A stretch of DNA of 64,000 bases, from the NCBI RefSeq assembly GCF_014851685.1, contig NZ_JACVAC010000001.1, positions 434,001-498,000 on the forward strand. Reading direction: 5' to 3'. The notes under the pieces are model-generated. The model was not told where the DNA came from and did no database searches. It worked only from the letters and a program-made list of their open reading frames with translations. Made by a program: the position numbers and the translations under genes. This document shows positions 1-7,963 of the stretch, piece by piece (position 1 is the stretch's first letter; every line of letters starts with the position of its first letter). Origin of the DNA: Pseudomonas sp. PDM05. GTDB lineage: Bacteria > Pseudomonadota > Gammaproteobacteria > Pseudomonadales > Pseudomonadaceae.

Positions 1-713
1 ACCGCGCCGGCGCGCGCCTGACCGCGGATGGCGAAGCGTTCGTGGTCTACGCCAACCAGTTGCTGCAAACCTGGGAAGCCGCGCGCCGCGATCTGCCGTT
101 GCCCGAGGGCTATCGCAACGTGCTGCACATCGGTGGCGAGGTCAGCCTGTGCAACCCGTTGATGCTCGGCTGGGCCCAGGCCCTGCGTGAACACATCCCC
201 GGCCATGCGCTGCGCACCGAAGTGCGCGAAGGCGAATACCTGCTGCGCCAGCTGGAGCTGGGGGTGCTGGATGCCGCCCTGGTGTTCCAGCCGCAATACT
301 GGCCGGGGTTGCAGGTGGAACAGGTGCTGGAAGAAAAACTGATCCTGGTGCAACTGGCCAGCAACCCGGTGCCCTACGTGTACATCGACTGGGGCCCAGG
401 CTTCCGCCAGCAACACGACGCCGCCCTGCCGGACAGGGCACGCGCCGCGCTGAGTTTCAACCTGGGCCCGCTGGCCTTGCAGTACATCCTGGAAAACGGC
501 GGCGCCGGGTACTTCCGCACGCGGGTGGTACAAAGCTACCTGGACAGCGGCGTGATGCAGCGTGTGGCGAAGGCGCCGGAGTTCAGTTTCCCGACGTATC
601 TGGTGTACTCGCGGGCACGGGATTCGGCGGTGTTGCAACACGCGCTGGAGTTGCTGCGGGGCGTGGTCAAGGCCGAGAGCGACTGGTCGCAACGCTGGGA
701 CCCGGTACTTTGA
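1..713 (+). CDS. LysR-family transcriptional regulator, 3' part only
   Basis: The reading frame is open from the first bases of the window (codons in phase with position 3), so the true start lies upstream and the DNA-binding domain is mostly missing. The first visible residues, GARLTADGEAF, match the end of the LysR helix-turn-helix region. The rest (~225 residues) has the pattern of a LysR effector-binding domain, including GVLDAALVFQP and ENGGAGYF. It would bind a small effector and regulate a nearby gene. Its target cannot be seen. The stop TGA (711-713) abuts the first copy of a 106-bp repeat. Confidence 0.85.
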   Translation, partial: RAGARLTADGEAFVVYANQLLQTWEAARRDLPLPEGYRNVLHIGGEVSLCNPLMLGWAQALREHIPGHALRTEVREGEYLLRQLELGVLDAALVFQPQYWPGLQVEQVLEEKLILVQLASNPVPYVYIDWGPGFRQQHDAALPDRARAALSFNLGPLALQYILENGGAGYFRTRVVQSYLDSGVMQRVAKAPEFSFPTYLVYSRARDSAVLQHALELLRGVVKAESDWSQRWDPVL

Positions 714-817
714 AACACACGTGCGACCAGCAGAATGTTCAGGCCGGGCTACGCTCCAACACCACAAAAACAGCCAGGAGTCGGCATGCGTACCCGCTCA
801 CGAAAACGGCGTCACCT
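712..817 (+). repeat. 106-bp direct repeat, copy 1 (bounds displaced immunity/toxin module)
   Basis: Almost identical to 1900-2005, at a constant offset of 1188 bp. It contains a Shine-Dalgarno-like CAGGAG followed by ATG at 786 in a plus-strand frame starting MRTRSRKRRH, which looks like a basic signal-peptide N-terminus. In this copy the frame continues into a hydrophobic stretch (LLFVLLLGGG) and runs to 953, overlapping the minus-strand immunity gene. The second copy lacks about 84 bp of that continuation. It therefore looks like the 5' end of a gene cut off and duplicated with the toxin/immunity module. Confidence 0.75.
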
Positions 818-901
818 GCTGTTTGTGTTGCTGCTGGGTGGTGGCGTTCCTGCTGCTGACGGCTTCCTGCTCAGCGGTTTGCATGACGGCCGGAAAGTGA
901 G

Positions 902-1264
902 TTACCACTTCTGCCAAATGCCGCCGATGATCATGACAACTATCCAAATGTAAGAAATGCGATAGGGCCACAACGCCCATCGCTTGAGCGCTATGGGAAC
1001 TGATGCAAGTTCGGCCTCTGAAACTAGCCCTGCCTTCAAATAGGGCTTTGGATTCGAGAGGAAATCAATCATCAGCCCCATGCGATGGAATCTGTCGATC
1101 CGCTGGTTTTTTCCCCAGAAACGCTTATGCCTTCGAACCTTTTCGTTTTCACTGAAGTATTTTTCCAACTCATCGAGCTTTCGATACTCCGCAAATAACA
1201 TCAGCCCCAAAAGGATGAATACGCCGGCCATCAATACAATGCTGTAGATAAGAAAAAACGACAT
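902..1264 (-). CDS. Putative membrane immunity protein, displaced copy A
   Basis: A 120-residue protein starting MSFFLIYSIVLMAGVFILLG, with one membrane segment at the N-terminus and a second near the C-terminus (YRISYIWIVVMIIGGIW). The charged middle contains YRKLDELEKYFSENEKV. It is clearly homologous over its whole length to the product of 2004-2372. It starts 2 bp after the stop of a broken toxin C-terminus, as an immunity gene would. Small two-segment membrane proteins are typical immunity partners of membrane-targeting toxins; that role is inferred from position and topology, not from a named family. The gene looks intact although its toxin is not. Confidence 0.55.
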   Translation of the reverse strand: MSFFLIYSIVLMAGVFILLGLMLFAEYRKLDELEKYFSENEKVRRHKRFWGKNQRIDRFHRMGLMIDFLSNPKPYLKAGLVSEAELASVPIALKRWALWPYRISYIWIVVMIIGGIWQKW

Positions 1265-1266
1265 TG

Positions 1267-1898
1267 TTAAGCCCGCTCCGGTTCAAAAATCAAAACGCCA
1301 TCGACCTCTACAACTTTCCCCCCCAGAAAGGCACCGCTATCACCCATCCTGTCACCGCCTAAATACCCTCCCCCCGCTCCCCCAATAACTGCGCAGACCA
1401 GTTCACTCTGTCCTTTCATCGCCACACCCAAAGCGACTGTACATAGGCGACGCGCAACTTTTGCACCTACCGCTCCGAACCAAGCAGCCCCCGCCCCACC
1501 ACACACGCCTCCTTGATCTCCAATCCCGCAGCCCCGACATCCATCGCCAAACCCACATACGTGCCCTTCCCCAACCACTTCGACACCTGCGCAATCGCCC
1601 CCATGCGCTTGGCATAGCCATCGATCTCGCCCTTGTGCAAAAAGCTCTTGGTGGAAATCCCCAACACGTTCTTCAACGACTGATTGCCACGCAACCCCGT
1701 GCCAAACCGCGCCGCGCCACGCAGTTGTGTGTCGAGCAATTCAAACAACACCTGGCGCTGGCGGATAAACGTCTGACGGTTCAAGCCACCGGCCTTCAAG
1801 CGCTGATGCAACTGCTCGATGTCTTCCAGCGTGCGCAGCACTTCATCCAGGTGCCGCGCCCACGCCGAGGTCGTGCTGCCGACGCCTATCGAGCCGTA
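1267..1898 (-). pseudogene. Displaced, frameshifted C-terminal copy of the toxin gene at 2369-3448
   Basis: The 5' part (1490-1898) is nearly identical to 2653-3061 of the intact gene, with a few substitutions in 409 bp. It has no start of its own because homology ends abruptly beside the repeat at 1900. The frame is open only to 1467, where it reads CVVGRGLLGSER and stops. The homologous end (GAFLGGKVVEVDG, ending FEPERA at 1267) is in another frame. Compared with the intact copy, 61 bp between two CCCGCC hexamers (2592-2597 and 2653-2658) are missing, which explains the shift. The distal part has diverged (glycine-rich ALGVAMKGQSE versus AVGLRERSG), so it was a variant toxin tip rather than a recent exact copy. 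Confidence 0.75.
1490..1898. repeat. 409-bp near-identical direct repeat, copy 1 (partner 2653-3061)
   Basis: Constant 1163-bp offset to 2653-3061 with only scattered substitutions, for example TAGCC/TACCC near 1617 and GGTTC/GGTCC near 1780. It encodes the shared middle of the toxin protein. Such a conserved block upstream of divergent tips is the expected substrate for recombination between toxin modules. Confidence 0.9.
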
Positions 1899-1899
1899 C

Positions 1900-2005
1900 G
1901 AAACACATACGCGACCAGCAGAATGTTCAGGCCGGGCTACGCTCCAACACCACAAAAATAGCCAGGAGTCGGCATGCGTACCCGCTCACGAAAACGGCGT
2001 CACCT
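1900..2005 (+). repeat. 106-bp direct repeat, copy 2
   Basis: Second copy of 712-817. It lies exactly between the broken toxin copy (ends 1898) and the second immunity gene (ends 2004). The Shine-Dalgarno and ATG (1974) are preserved, but the downstream hydrophobic coding stretch is missing; after CGTCACC the sequence jumps to the stretch matching about 902 in copy 1. The two copies mark the two ends of the duplicated unit. Confidence 0.75.
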
Positions 2006-2372
2006 ACCATCTGTGCCAGATGGCCCAGATGACTGCTGCAAAAAACCAAATTCCCGCTAAGCGATAAGGCCACAACACCCAGCGTTTGAGGGCTAGAGGA
2101 ACAGAGGCCAGTTCGGCTTCGGTCACGAGGCCTGCTTTCACAAAGCGCTTTGAGTCAGATAGGAAGTCGACCATCAGCCCCATCCGTTGAGACTTGTCTA
2201 TCGGCTGGTTCCTTCCCCAGAAGCGCTTATGTTTGCAAACCTTTTCGTTTTCACTGAAGTAGCTTTCCAGCTCGTCGAGCTTTCTATATTCCACAAAGAG
2301 CATCAGTCCCCAGATAACAAAACACCCACCCATCAACACGATGCTGTAAGCGAGAAAAAATGACATTGTCAT
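2004..2372 (-). CDS. Putative membrane immunity protein, copy B (cognate to 2369-3448)
   Basis: A 122-residue protein (MTMSFFLAYSIVLMGG) with an N-terminal membrane segment, a charged middle (YRKLDELESYFSENEKV) and a C-terminal membrane segment ending IWAIWHRW. It is homologous end to end to copy A (902-1264). Its ATG overlaps the toxin stop as ATGA (2369-2372), so the two are translationally coupled; an in-frame ATG at 2366 matches the start of copy A. Toxin-immunity pairing is inferred from this coupling, the duplication and the membrane topology. No immunity family was recognised by name. Confidence 0.6.
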   Translation of the reverse strand: MTMSFFLAYSIVLMGGCFVIWGLMLFVEYRKLDELESYFSENEKVCKHKRFWGRNQPIDKSQRMGLMVDFLSDSKRFVKAGLVTEAELASVPLALKRWVLWPYRLAGIWFFAAVIWAIWHRW

Positions 2373-3448
2373 GCCCCCTCTGGCTCAAAGATGAATTGGC
2401 CATCGACCTCTAAGACTTTCCCCCCCAAAAAGGCACCGGTATCGCCGAAAAATGAGCCTCCTGCATACCCTCCTGCAGCACCGCCAATAATTCCACAGGC
2501 CAACCCACTGCGCTCCCTAAGCCCTACCGCCAACACGATCCTGCATGCACTACGAGCAACCTCTGCGCCATACCTCCCACCAAACGAAGCCCCCGCCACA
2601 CTCCCCGCCAACCGCCCACTCTCCACATACTTCGCCTGCCGACACTGCGCCTCCCGCCCCACCACACACGCCTCCTTGATCTCCAATCCCGCAGCCCCGA
2701 CATCCATCGCCAAACCCACATACGTGCCCTTCCCCAACCACTTCGACACCTGCGCAATCGCCCCCATGCGCTTGGCATACCCATCGATCTCGCCCTTGTG
2801 CAAAAAGCTCTTGGTGGAAATCCCCAACACGTTCTTCAACGACTGATTGCCACGCAACCCCGTGCCAAACCGCGCCGCGCCACGCAGTTGTGTGTCGAGC
2901 AATTCAAACAACACCTGGCGCTGGCGGATAAACGTCTGACGGTCCAAGCCACCGGCCTTCAAGCGCTGATGCAACTGCTCGATGTCTTCCAGCGTGCGCA
3001 GCACTTCATCCAGGTGCCGCGCCCACGCCGAGGTCGTGCTGCCCACACCTATCGAGCCGTAGGTCAGCAGGCTTTGCAGCAGGTCATAGTCATTGATCAC
3101 GGCTGTGCCGACCGATGCTTTTTGCTCCAGCTCGCGCCGTACTTCTTCGGCGCGGCGCATCAACCAGGCTTCCTCTCGGGAGCAGCTCACGCTGTAGGCG
3201 TCGGGAATCACCACCAATTGCCCCGGCGTCACCAAGCCGTGGCGCAGGTGGTGGTTCAACACGTCAAAATGGTCCGAGCGCTGGCGGCTCAGGCCGTGGC
3301 CCATCAAGCGGGTTTTCAAACTGGTGAGATCGATGGTTTCGCGGTTGATATAGCCCTGCGCCATGCCCTGCATCCCGAATCCAATGGAGATGGCGTCGAA
3401 ATATAAGCAGGCACTGCCGCCCCGGACACAAGCCCAGGGGGCGACCAT
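2369..3448 (-). CDS. Putative membrane-active antibacterial toxin with LysM-like N-terminal segment
   Basis: A 359-residue protein. Residues ~35-80 end in LVTPGQLVVIPD, the pattern that closes a LysM peptidoglycan-binding motif. The middle is helical and charged. The C-terminal ~110 residues are rich in small residues and glycine-zipper patterns (GSVAGASFGGRYGAEV, IIGGAAGGYAGGSFFGDTG), as in proteins that insert into membranes. A membrane protein gene follows with an ATGA overlap. These features suggest a secreted antibacterial effector, possibly type VI, but no catalytic motif was seen. The start is unsure: an in-frame stop precedes ATG 3448, which lacks a good Shine-Dalgarno, and the first ~25 residues look atypical. 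Starts at 3373 or 3364 are possible, and the original N-terminus may be lost. Confidence 0.55.
   Translation of the reverse strand: MVAPWACVRGGSACLYFDAISIGFGMQGMAQGYINRETIDLTSLKTRLMGHGLSRQRSDHFDVLNHHLRHGLVTPGQLVVIPDAYSVSCSREEAWLMRRAEEVRRELEQKASVGTAVINDYDLLQSLLTYGSIGVGSTTSAWARHLDEVLRTLEDIEQLHQRLKAGGLDRQTFIRQRQVLFELLDTQLRGAARFGTGLRGNQSLKNVLGISTKSFLHKGEIDGYAKRMGAIAQVSKWLGKGTYVGLAMDVGAAGLEIKEACVVGREAQCRQAKYVESGRLAGSVAGASFGGRYGAEVARSACRIVLAVGLRERSGLACGIIGGAAGGYAGGSFFGDTGAFLGGKVLEVDGQFIFEPEGA
2653..3061. repeat. 409-bp near-identical direct repeat, copy 2 (inside intact toxin gene)
   Basis: Partner of 1490-1898. Here it is in frame inside the full toxin gene and encodes its conserved middle, from about YGSIGVGSTT to ACVVGRE. 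Confidence 0.9.
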
Positions 3449-3502
3449 TCAATTTGGGAAGCGGCCTACATAGGCGCAGAAACAGTGCTGACAGAAACCA
3501 GC

Positions 3503-4567
3503 CTAATAACCGGTCATTTCCAGGTAACCCACCCCACCGTCGAACTGCACCGGTCCTTCCCAGTAGGGAATGCCAAGGTTCATCCAGGCGTTCGGGTTGA
3601 GCGCCGTTGGGGTGATGTCCAGCTGTTTGCCGGGAATGTTCAGTGACCAGCGCGTGGGAATCGTGCGCCCGTCGAGAGTGGTGGTCGCCAACGGTGTCAG
3701 TTGGATGTCGGCGTTGTGCAGGGTCTGGACCTGGCCCCGCTGATCGATCCAGGTGCCGGTGAGGTAACCCGCGCCGTCCTGCTGACGCACGCGGAACAGC
3801 ATCAACTGTTCACCGCTGTCCAGGTGCAGGGAGAACCAGTCCCAGCCGGTCTGGCCCGCGGCGAGGGGTTGGCTGCTCCATTCGCGGTCGAGCCACGCGG
3901 GACCGCTGACCTGATAGGTGTGGCCGTCGATGCTGACGCTGCCGCTGGCGCGGAAAAACGGTTGGCTGTAGTAGTACGACGCCTGGCCCTGGTCGGATTT
4001 GCGGCTGTAGCCCTTGTCCCCTTGCAACACCAGCGGGCGGCTGGAGGTCAGGTGCAGGTCATAGGCGAACTGCGCGCCACTGGCCTTGAGTCGCATGTCG
4101 GCCAGTGGGCTCGCGGCGCCAGGTTGGCTGGCGAAATCCCAGTCGTCGATCCACGCATTGAACGGCACCGCCTGCGCGCCGGCCTGGCCGACGCCGCCGC
4201 GGGCGTAGCGTTCGGCGGCATAGTGGCGCGTGGCGGACGTGACGGCGGCGTGTCCCAGCCAAACCGCCGAATCGTGCCAGCCGGGCTGCGTCGGCCCGGC
4301 CTTGAGCGCATTGCGAAACAGCGTCCATTGCACGCCGAATTCATTGCCCTGGGCGTCCTTGAGGTTGGCGGTGACGTACCACCACTCGATGCGAAAACCG
4401 TCGTGGGGGCCATGGTCGCCAGGAAAGCTGAACACCCTGCCGGGCACCACCTGGGCAAAGTCCGCCGCCGCGCTGCCCAGGCCGGCGAAGCTTTGCTCGG
4501 GCGCCGGGACTTTGTCACACGCGCCCAACAGCAGCAAAACCGCGAACAACGTCGCTCTAATCTTCAT
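3503..4567 (-). CDS. attH: AttH/CrtC-like lipocalin-type lipoprotein of an ABC export system
   Basis: About 354 residues. The N-terminus MKIRATLFAVLLLLGACDK is a lipoprotein signal with lipobox LGAC. The mature protein has the carotenoid 1,2-hydratase/AttH signature: FPGDHGPHDGFRIEWWYVT early, and DWFSLHLDSGEQLMLFR and YWEGPVQFDGG later. ATG 4567 is preferred over TTG 4573 because an AGGA lies 9 bp upstream. The start overlaps the end of the permease gene by 11 bp, so the three genes 7689-3503 form one operon, as in the attEFGH arrangement known in pseudomonads. Family members bind hydrophobic ligands; the ligand here is unknown. Confidence 0.85.
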   Translation of the reverse strand: MKIRATLFAVLLLLGACDKVPAPEQSFAGLGSAAADFAQVVPGRVFSFPGDHGPHDGFRIEWWYVTANLKDAQGNEFGVQWTLFRNALKAGPTQPGWHDSAVWLGHAAVTSATRHYAAERYARGGVGQAGAQAVPFNAWIDDWDFASQPGAASPLADMRLKASGAQFAYDLHLTSSRPLVLQGDKGYSRKSDQGQASYYYSQPFFRASGSVSIDGHTYQVSGPAWLDREWSSQPLAAGQTGWDWFSLHLDSGEQLMLFRVRQQDGAGYLTGTWIDQRGQVQTLHNADIQLTPLATTTLDGRTIPTRWSLNIPGKQLDITPTALNPNAWMNLGIPYWEGPVQFDGGVGYLEMTGY

Positions 4568-7019
4568 GGGCAAAGGTCCTCAACAAGTCCGCCGGGCGAC
4601 TGCGGTACAGCTGCCACAACGGCCAGGCCGACGCCAGCAAGGTGGCCAGCAGCGCCAGCGCCAGCAACTGCGCAAGCTGCCACGGGAACACCTGCAACGG
4701 CAGGCGCCAACCGAACGCCTGCACGTTGATCACCGCATCCAGGCACCACGCCAGCAACTGCCCCAGGGGCACGGCGAGGACCAGCGTGAGCACCGCCAAC
4801 AGCCAGGTCTGCCCCAGGTTCAACAGCATCAATTGCCGCCGTGTCACGCCCAGCGCCCAGAGCGGCGCGAGTTGGCCGAGGCGGCTCTGGCTCTGGGTCA
4901 ACAGGCTGATAAACAGCGCCACGCCGGCGACGCCGAGGGTCAGGCTGTTGAGCGCCGCAGTGGCGGCAAAGGTGCGTTCGAACACCTGGCTCGACCAGCC
5001 CTTGAGTTGCTGTTGATCGACGATGCGACTGTCCTCCAGGGCAAACCCGCGCTGCACTTCACGCACCAGCGGCGGCACATCCTGTGGCAACACCCGCAGG
5101 TTGAAACGTGCCGGCGCCAGGGTCGGCCAGTGCGCCAGCAGGTGCTTGGCATTGACCAACAGATGGCCCTTGGGGTTGCCATAGTCGGCATAAATCCCCA
5201 CCAGGACGGGCGACCAGACGCCTCGGGGTGTGGGAATACTGACCGTATCCCCCAGTTTCACCGACAGTCGCCGCGCCAATTGCTCGCTGAGCATCAGGCT
5301 GTCGCCTTGCAGCAAGCGGTCCCACGGCGCGCTCGCAGCCTCGAGCAACGGCCAATGCTGGCGATAGGTCGAGTCGTCGACCACACCGAACAGATCCGCC
5401 GGCCAACCGTGCAATTGCACGGCGACCTGCCAGGTCGGCAGTACTGCCTGCACCAACGGCTGTTGCGCCAGCCAGGTGTTGAGCTGTTCGGCTTGCGCCG
5501 GGTTTTGCGGATTGAGGTACAGCTCGGCCGTCAGGCGTTGCTCCAGCCAGTTGTTGAACGTCTGGCGGAACCCCGAGGTCATGGAGCCCGCGCCGATATT
5601 GGCCGCCAGGGCCAATAACAGTGCCATCAACGCCAGGCTCAACGCGGGCAGCTGTTGGCGGCAGTCAGCGAGAAACCATTGCCCCAGCACCGAGCGACTG
5701 CGCCCCAGCACGGCCTTGAGCACGCCATTGAGCATCACCGGCAAGCCCAGCGCCGCCCCCAGCAGCAAGGCCGCCATCAGCACAAAACCGGCGGCCAGGC
5801 TGTCGCCCAGCAGCAGCGCGAGCAACGCGATCAACAGCGCGGCGGCGGCGACCCAACCCTGGCGGCGCAACCAGCGCCCATGGGCGTCGTGCCAGGCTTG
5901 GGCATTGGCCAGCGCCAGCAAGGGCAAACGTGCCGCCCGCCACACACTACTGGCGCCGGCAAGCAGCGCGCCGAGCAGGCTCAAGCCCAGCCCGGCGGCC
6001 CACCACCACGGGCTCAGGCTCAGTTGGCCAGCGACTTCGGCGCCATAGAGGCCCCGCAAGCTCGCCGCCACATCCGGCAGCAGCAGGCTCGCCAGCACAT
6101 AACCGCTGGCCACCCCGAGCACGCCGCCGAGCAAGGACAATACGCCCAGTTCCACGGCCAGGCTGAGGATCAGTAGCCGCGCACTGACCCCGCAGGCGCG
6201 CAAGGTGCGCAACAGGCCACGACGTTGCTCCAGGGCCAGGCCGATGGCGGCGTGCACGATAAACAGCCCCACCACAAAGGCCAAAAAGCCCAGGGCATCG
6301 AGGTTCAGGTGAAAGCTCTCGGTAAGGCGCGACAAGTTGTTGTCTTCGCCCTGCCTGAGTTGCAACCCGGCGGGTGGCGTGGGCTGGGCGGCGGCGTAGG
6401 CCTTGTCCAGCAGCAAGCGCGACAGACGCCCGGGCATGTCCAGCAAGGGCTGGGCGAAGCCGATGTCGGTCAGCAGCACGCCGGGGGCCATGTCCTGCCG
6501 GACCTGCAACGGCGCCAGGCGATGTCCGTTGGTGGTCAACGGCTGGTCGCCCTCCTGCAACCCGAGGGCATGCAGGGTTTGCGGCGCGATCCAGGTACGC
6601 CCCGGCGGCTCGAAGAACGCCAGCATCTGCGCCTGGCTCAAGCGCTGGCCCGCCACCGCGCCGCCGCCCGGCAGCGACAACGGCTCGATGCCCATTAATT
6701 GCAGGCGCGTGTCTTCATGCCCCTGGAGCTGCACCCGCCCCTGCACCACCGGCGACACCGGCCACCCCATCCGGCGCAACTCGGCGAACAGCGCCTGGGG
6801 GAAACTCGCCCCATCCGGCGCGCTCAGGCTGGCCTGGGGCTCGCCGCCGATCAATTGGCTGGCCCGCGCGTAACTGTCCCGCGCCTGGCTGTTGAGGGCC
6901 TGCACCCCGGTCAGCAACGCCGTGGCCAGCCACAACCCGGTCAACACGCTGAAAAACTGCACGGGATGGCGCCGCCAGTGGCTCAGCAGTGCGCGCAAGA
7001 CCCAGTAAAACACCGCCAT
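4557..7019 (-). CDS. FtsX-like ABC transporter permease (MacB/Lol-type)
   Basis: About 820 residues with the two-block FtsX layout: an N-terminal membrane segment (FFSVLTGLWLATALLTGV), a periplasmic domain, membrane helices near residues 240-470, a second periplasmic domain and three C-terminal helices ending in YRSRPADLLRTFAHED. It works with the ATPase encoded just upstream and the AttH-like lipoprotein downstream, probably extracting or exporting a lipophilic substrate at the inner membrane. ATG 7019 is chosen because it follows the ATPase stop (7021-7023) by one base (TGAGATG); the frame is open up to 7052 but that would overlap the ATPase. Confidence 0.88.
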   Translation of the reverse strand: MAVFYWVLRALLSHWRRHPVQFFSVLTGLWLATALLTGVQALNSQARDSYARASQLIGGEPQASLSAPDGASFPQALFAELRRMGWPVSPVVQGRVQLQGHEDTRLQLMGIEPLSLPGGGAVAGQRLSQAQMLAFFEPPGRTWIAPQTLHALGLQEGDQPLTTNGHRLAPLQVRQDMAPGVLLTDIGFAQPLLDMPGRLSRLLLDKAYAAAQPTPPAGLQLRQGEDNNLSRLTESFHLNLDALGFLAFVVGLFIVHAAIGLALEQRRGLLRTLRACGVSARLLILSLAVELGVLSLLGGVLGVASGYVLASLLLPDVAASLRGLYGAEVAGQLSLSPWWWAAGLGLSLLGALLAGASSVWRAARLPLLALANAQAWHDAHGRWLRRQGWVAAAALLIALLALLLGDSLAAGFVLMAALLLGAALGLPVMLNGVLKAVLGRSRSVLGQWFLADCRQQLPALSLALMALLLALAANIGAGSMTSGFRQTFNNWLEQRLTAELYLNPQNPAQAEQLNTWLAQQPLVQAVLPTWQVAVQLHGWPADLFGVVDDSTYRQHWPLLEAASAPWDRLLQGDSLMLSEQLARRLSVKLGDTVSIPTPRGVWSPVLVGIYADYGNPKGHLLVNAKHLLAHWPTLAPARFNLRVLPQDVPPLVREVQRGFALEDSRIVDQQQLKGWSSQVFERTFAATAALNSLTLGVAGVALFISLLTQSQSRLGQLAPLWALGVTRRQLMLLNLGQTWLLAVLTLVLAVPLGQLLAWCLDAVINVQAFGWRLPLQVFPWQLAQLLALALLATLLASAWPLWQLYRSRPADLLRTFAHED

Positions 7020-7020
7020 C

Positions 7021-7689
7021 TCAAACAGCGCCCGCCGGGACAACCCGGCCACGGTGCAGCACCACTTGACGCTCCAGGCGTGCGGCGATGCGCGAGCTGT
7101 GGGTGACCATCAACAGGCTGGTGGGGCTGTCGCGCAACAGGTCCAACAGCAATTGCAGCACCTCATCGCTGGTGGCTTCGTCGAGGTTGCCAGTGGGTTC
7201 ATCGGCCAACAGCAGCGCCGGACGCGACGCCAACGCCCGCCCCACCGCGACGCGTTGCTGCTGGCCGCCGGAGAGCTGTTCGGGATAACGCTTGAGCAAG
7301 TCGCCCAGGCCCAGGCGTTCCACCAATTGCGCTTGCCATCGCGGGTCAAACCGCCCGGCCAGGCGCGCCTGGAAGGCCAGGTTGTCGTCGACGCGCAGGC
7401 TGCCGATCAGGTTGAACTGCTGGAACACCAGGCCGATTTCGGTGCGACGCCAATCGGCCAGTTGTGCCTCACCGAGTTGATCAAGGCGCTGCTCACCGAC
7501 GCGGATGCTGCCGCTATCCACCCGATCCAGACCGGCCACCAGATGCAACAAGGTGCTCTTGCCGCTGCCCGACTCGCCCATCAGCGCCAGGCTGCTGCGC
7601 GCCGGCAGTTGCAAGTCGACCCCGCCCAGCACCGCCAGCGGACCTTGCGGGGTTGCGTAGCTTTTAAAGACACCTTGCACCTGCAACAT
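7021..7689 (-). CDS. ABC transporter ATP-binding protein (LolD/MacB-type)
   Basis: About 222 residues with Walker A GESGSGKST, Q-loop in VFQQFNLIGSLRV, signature LSGGQQQRVAVGRAL and Walker B LLLADEPTGNLDEA. It energises the FtsX-like permease encoded one base downstream. ATG 7689 is preferred because GGTGAG lies about 8 bp upstream; GTG/TTG starts at 7701-7704 are possible. First gene of the att-type operon. Its partners indicate a tripartite export or lipid-handling role rather than nutrient import. Confidence 0.9.
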   Translation of the reverse strand: MLQVQGVFKSYATPQGPLAVLGGVDLQLPARSSLALMGESGSGKSTLLHLVAGLDRVDSGSIRVGEQRLDQLGEAQLADWRRTEIGLVFQQFNLIGSLRVDDNLAFQARLAGRFDPRWQAQLVERLGLGDLLKRYPEQLSGGQQQRVAVGRALASRPALLLADEPTGNLDEATSDEVLQLLLDLLRDSPTSLLMVTHSSRIAARLERQVVLHRGRVVPAGAV

Positions 7690-7860
7690 GGGAGCACTCA
7701 CCAAAGGACTGAAATCGAGAATAACGGTTGGCCGATGGGCTCACGCAAATTTTTCACATGGATTTCACCGGTTGCCTACCCATCGCCCTCTAAATTGCCC
7801 ATCACACGCCAAATACCTGCAACTTTTCCGCCGGTAGCAATGGCAACTTCTAGCACTCAC

Positions 7861-7947
7861 ATGTTCAGCGAAAAGACAGCAGCCCTGTGCCACGCTCCAG
7901 TTCCACTACGGGCTTCTATTTGTAACGTTGCGCCTGTTTGATTTAAC
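7861..7947 (+). promoter_or_regulatory. Upstream element shared with arnT, copy 1
   Basis: Two blocks here recur upstream of arnT. Block 1 is ATGTTCAGCGAAAAGACAGC (7861-7880), matching 8665-8684 with two differences. Block 2 is GTTGCGCCTGTTTGATTTAA (from 7927), matching GTTGTGCCTGTTAGTTAAGG (from 8703). Block spacing is 66 bp here and 38 bp at arnT. Because block 2 would be coding if TTG 7928 were used, the match supports the later start at 7964. It is probably a common promoter or operator. Confidence 0.5.
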
Positions 7948-7963
7948 ACTGCCAACAGTGCCC

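Noticed and set aside
4230..5618. 462-codon plus-strand frame over the AttH and permease genes
   Set aside because: Gln/Arg-rich shadow of two well-supported minus-strand genes.
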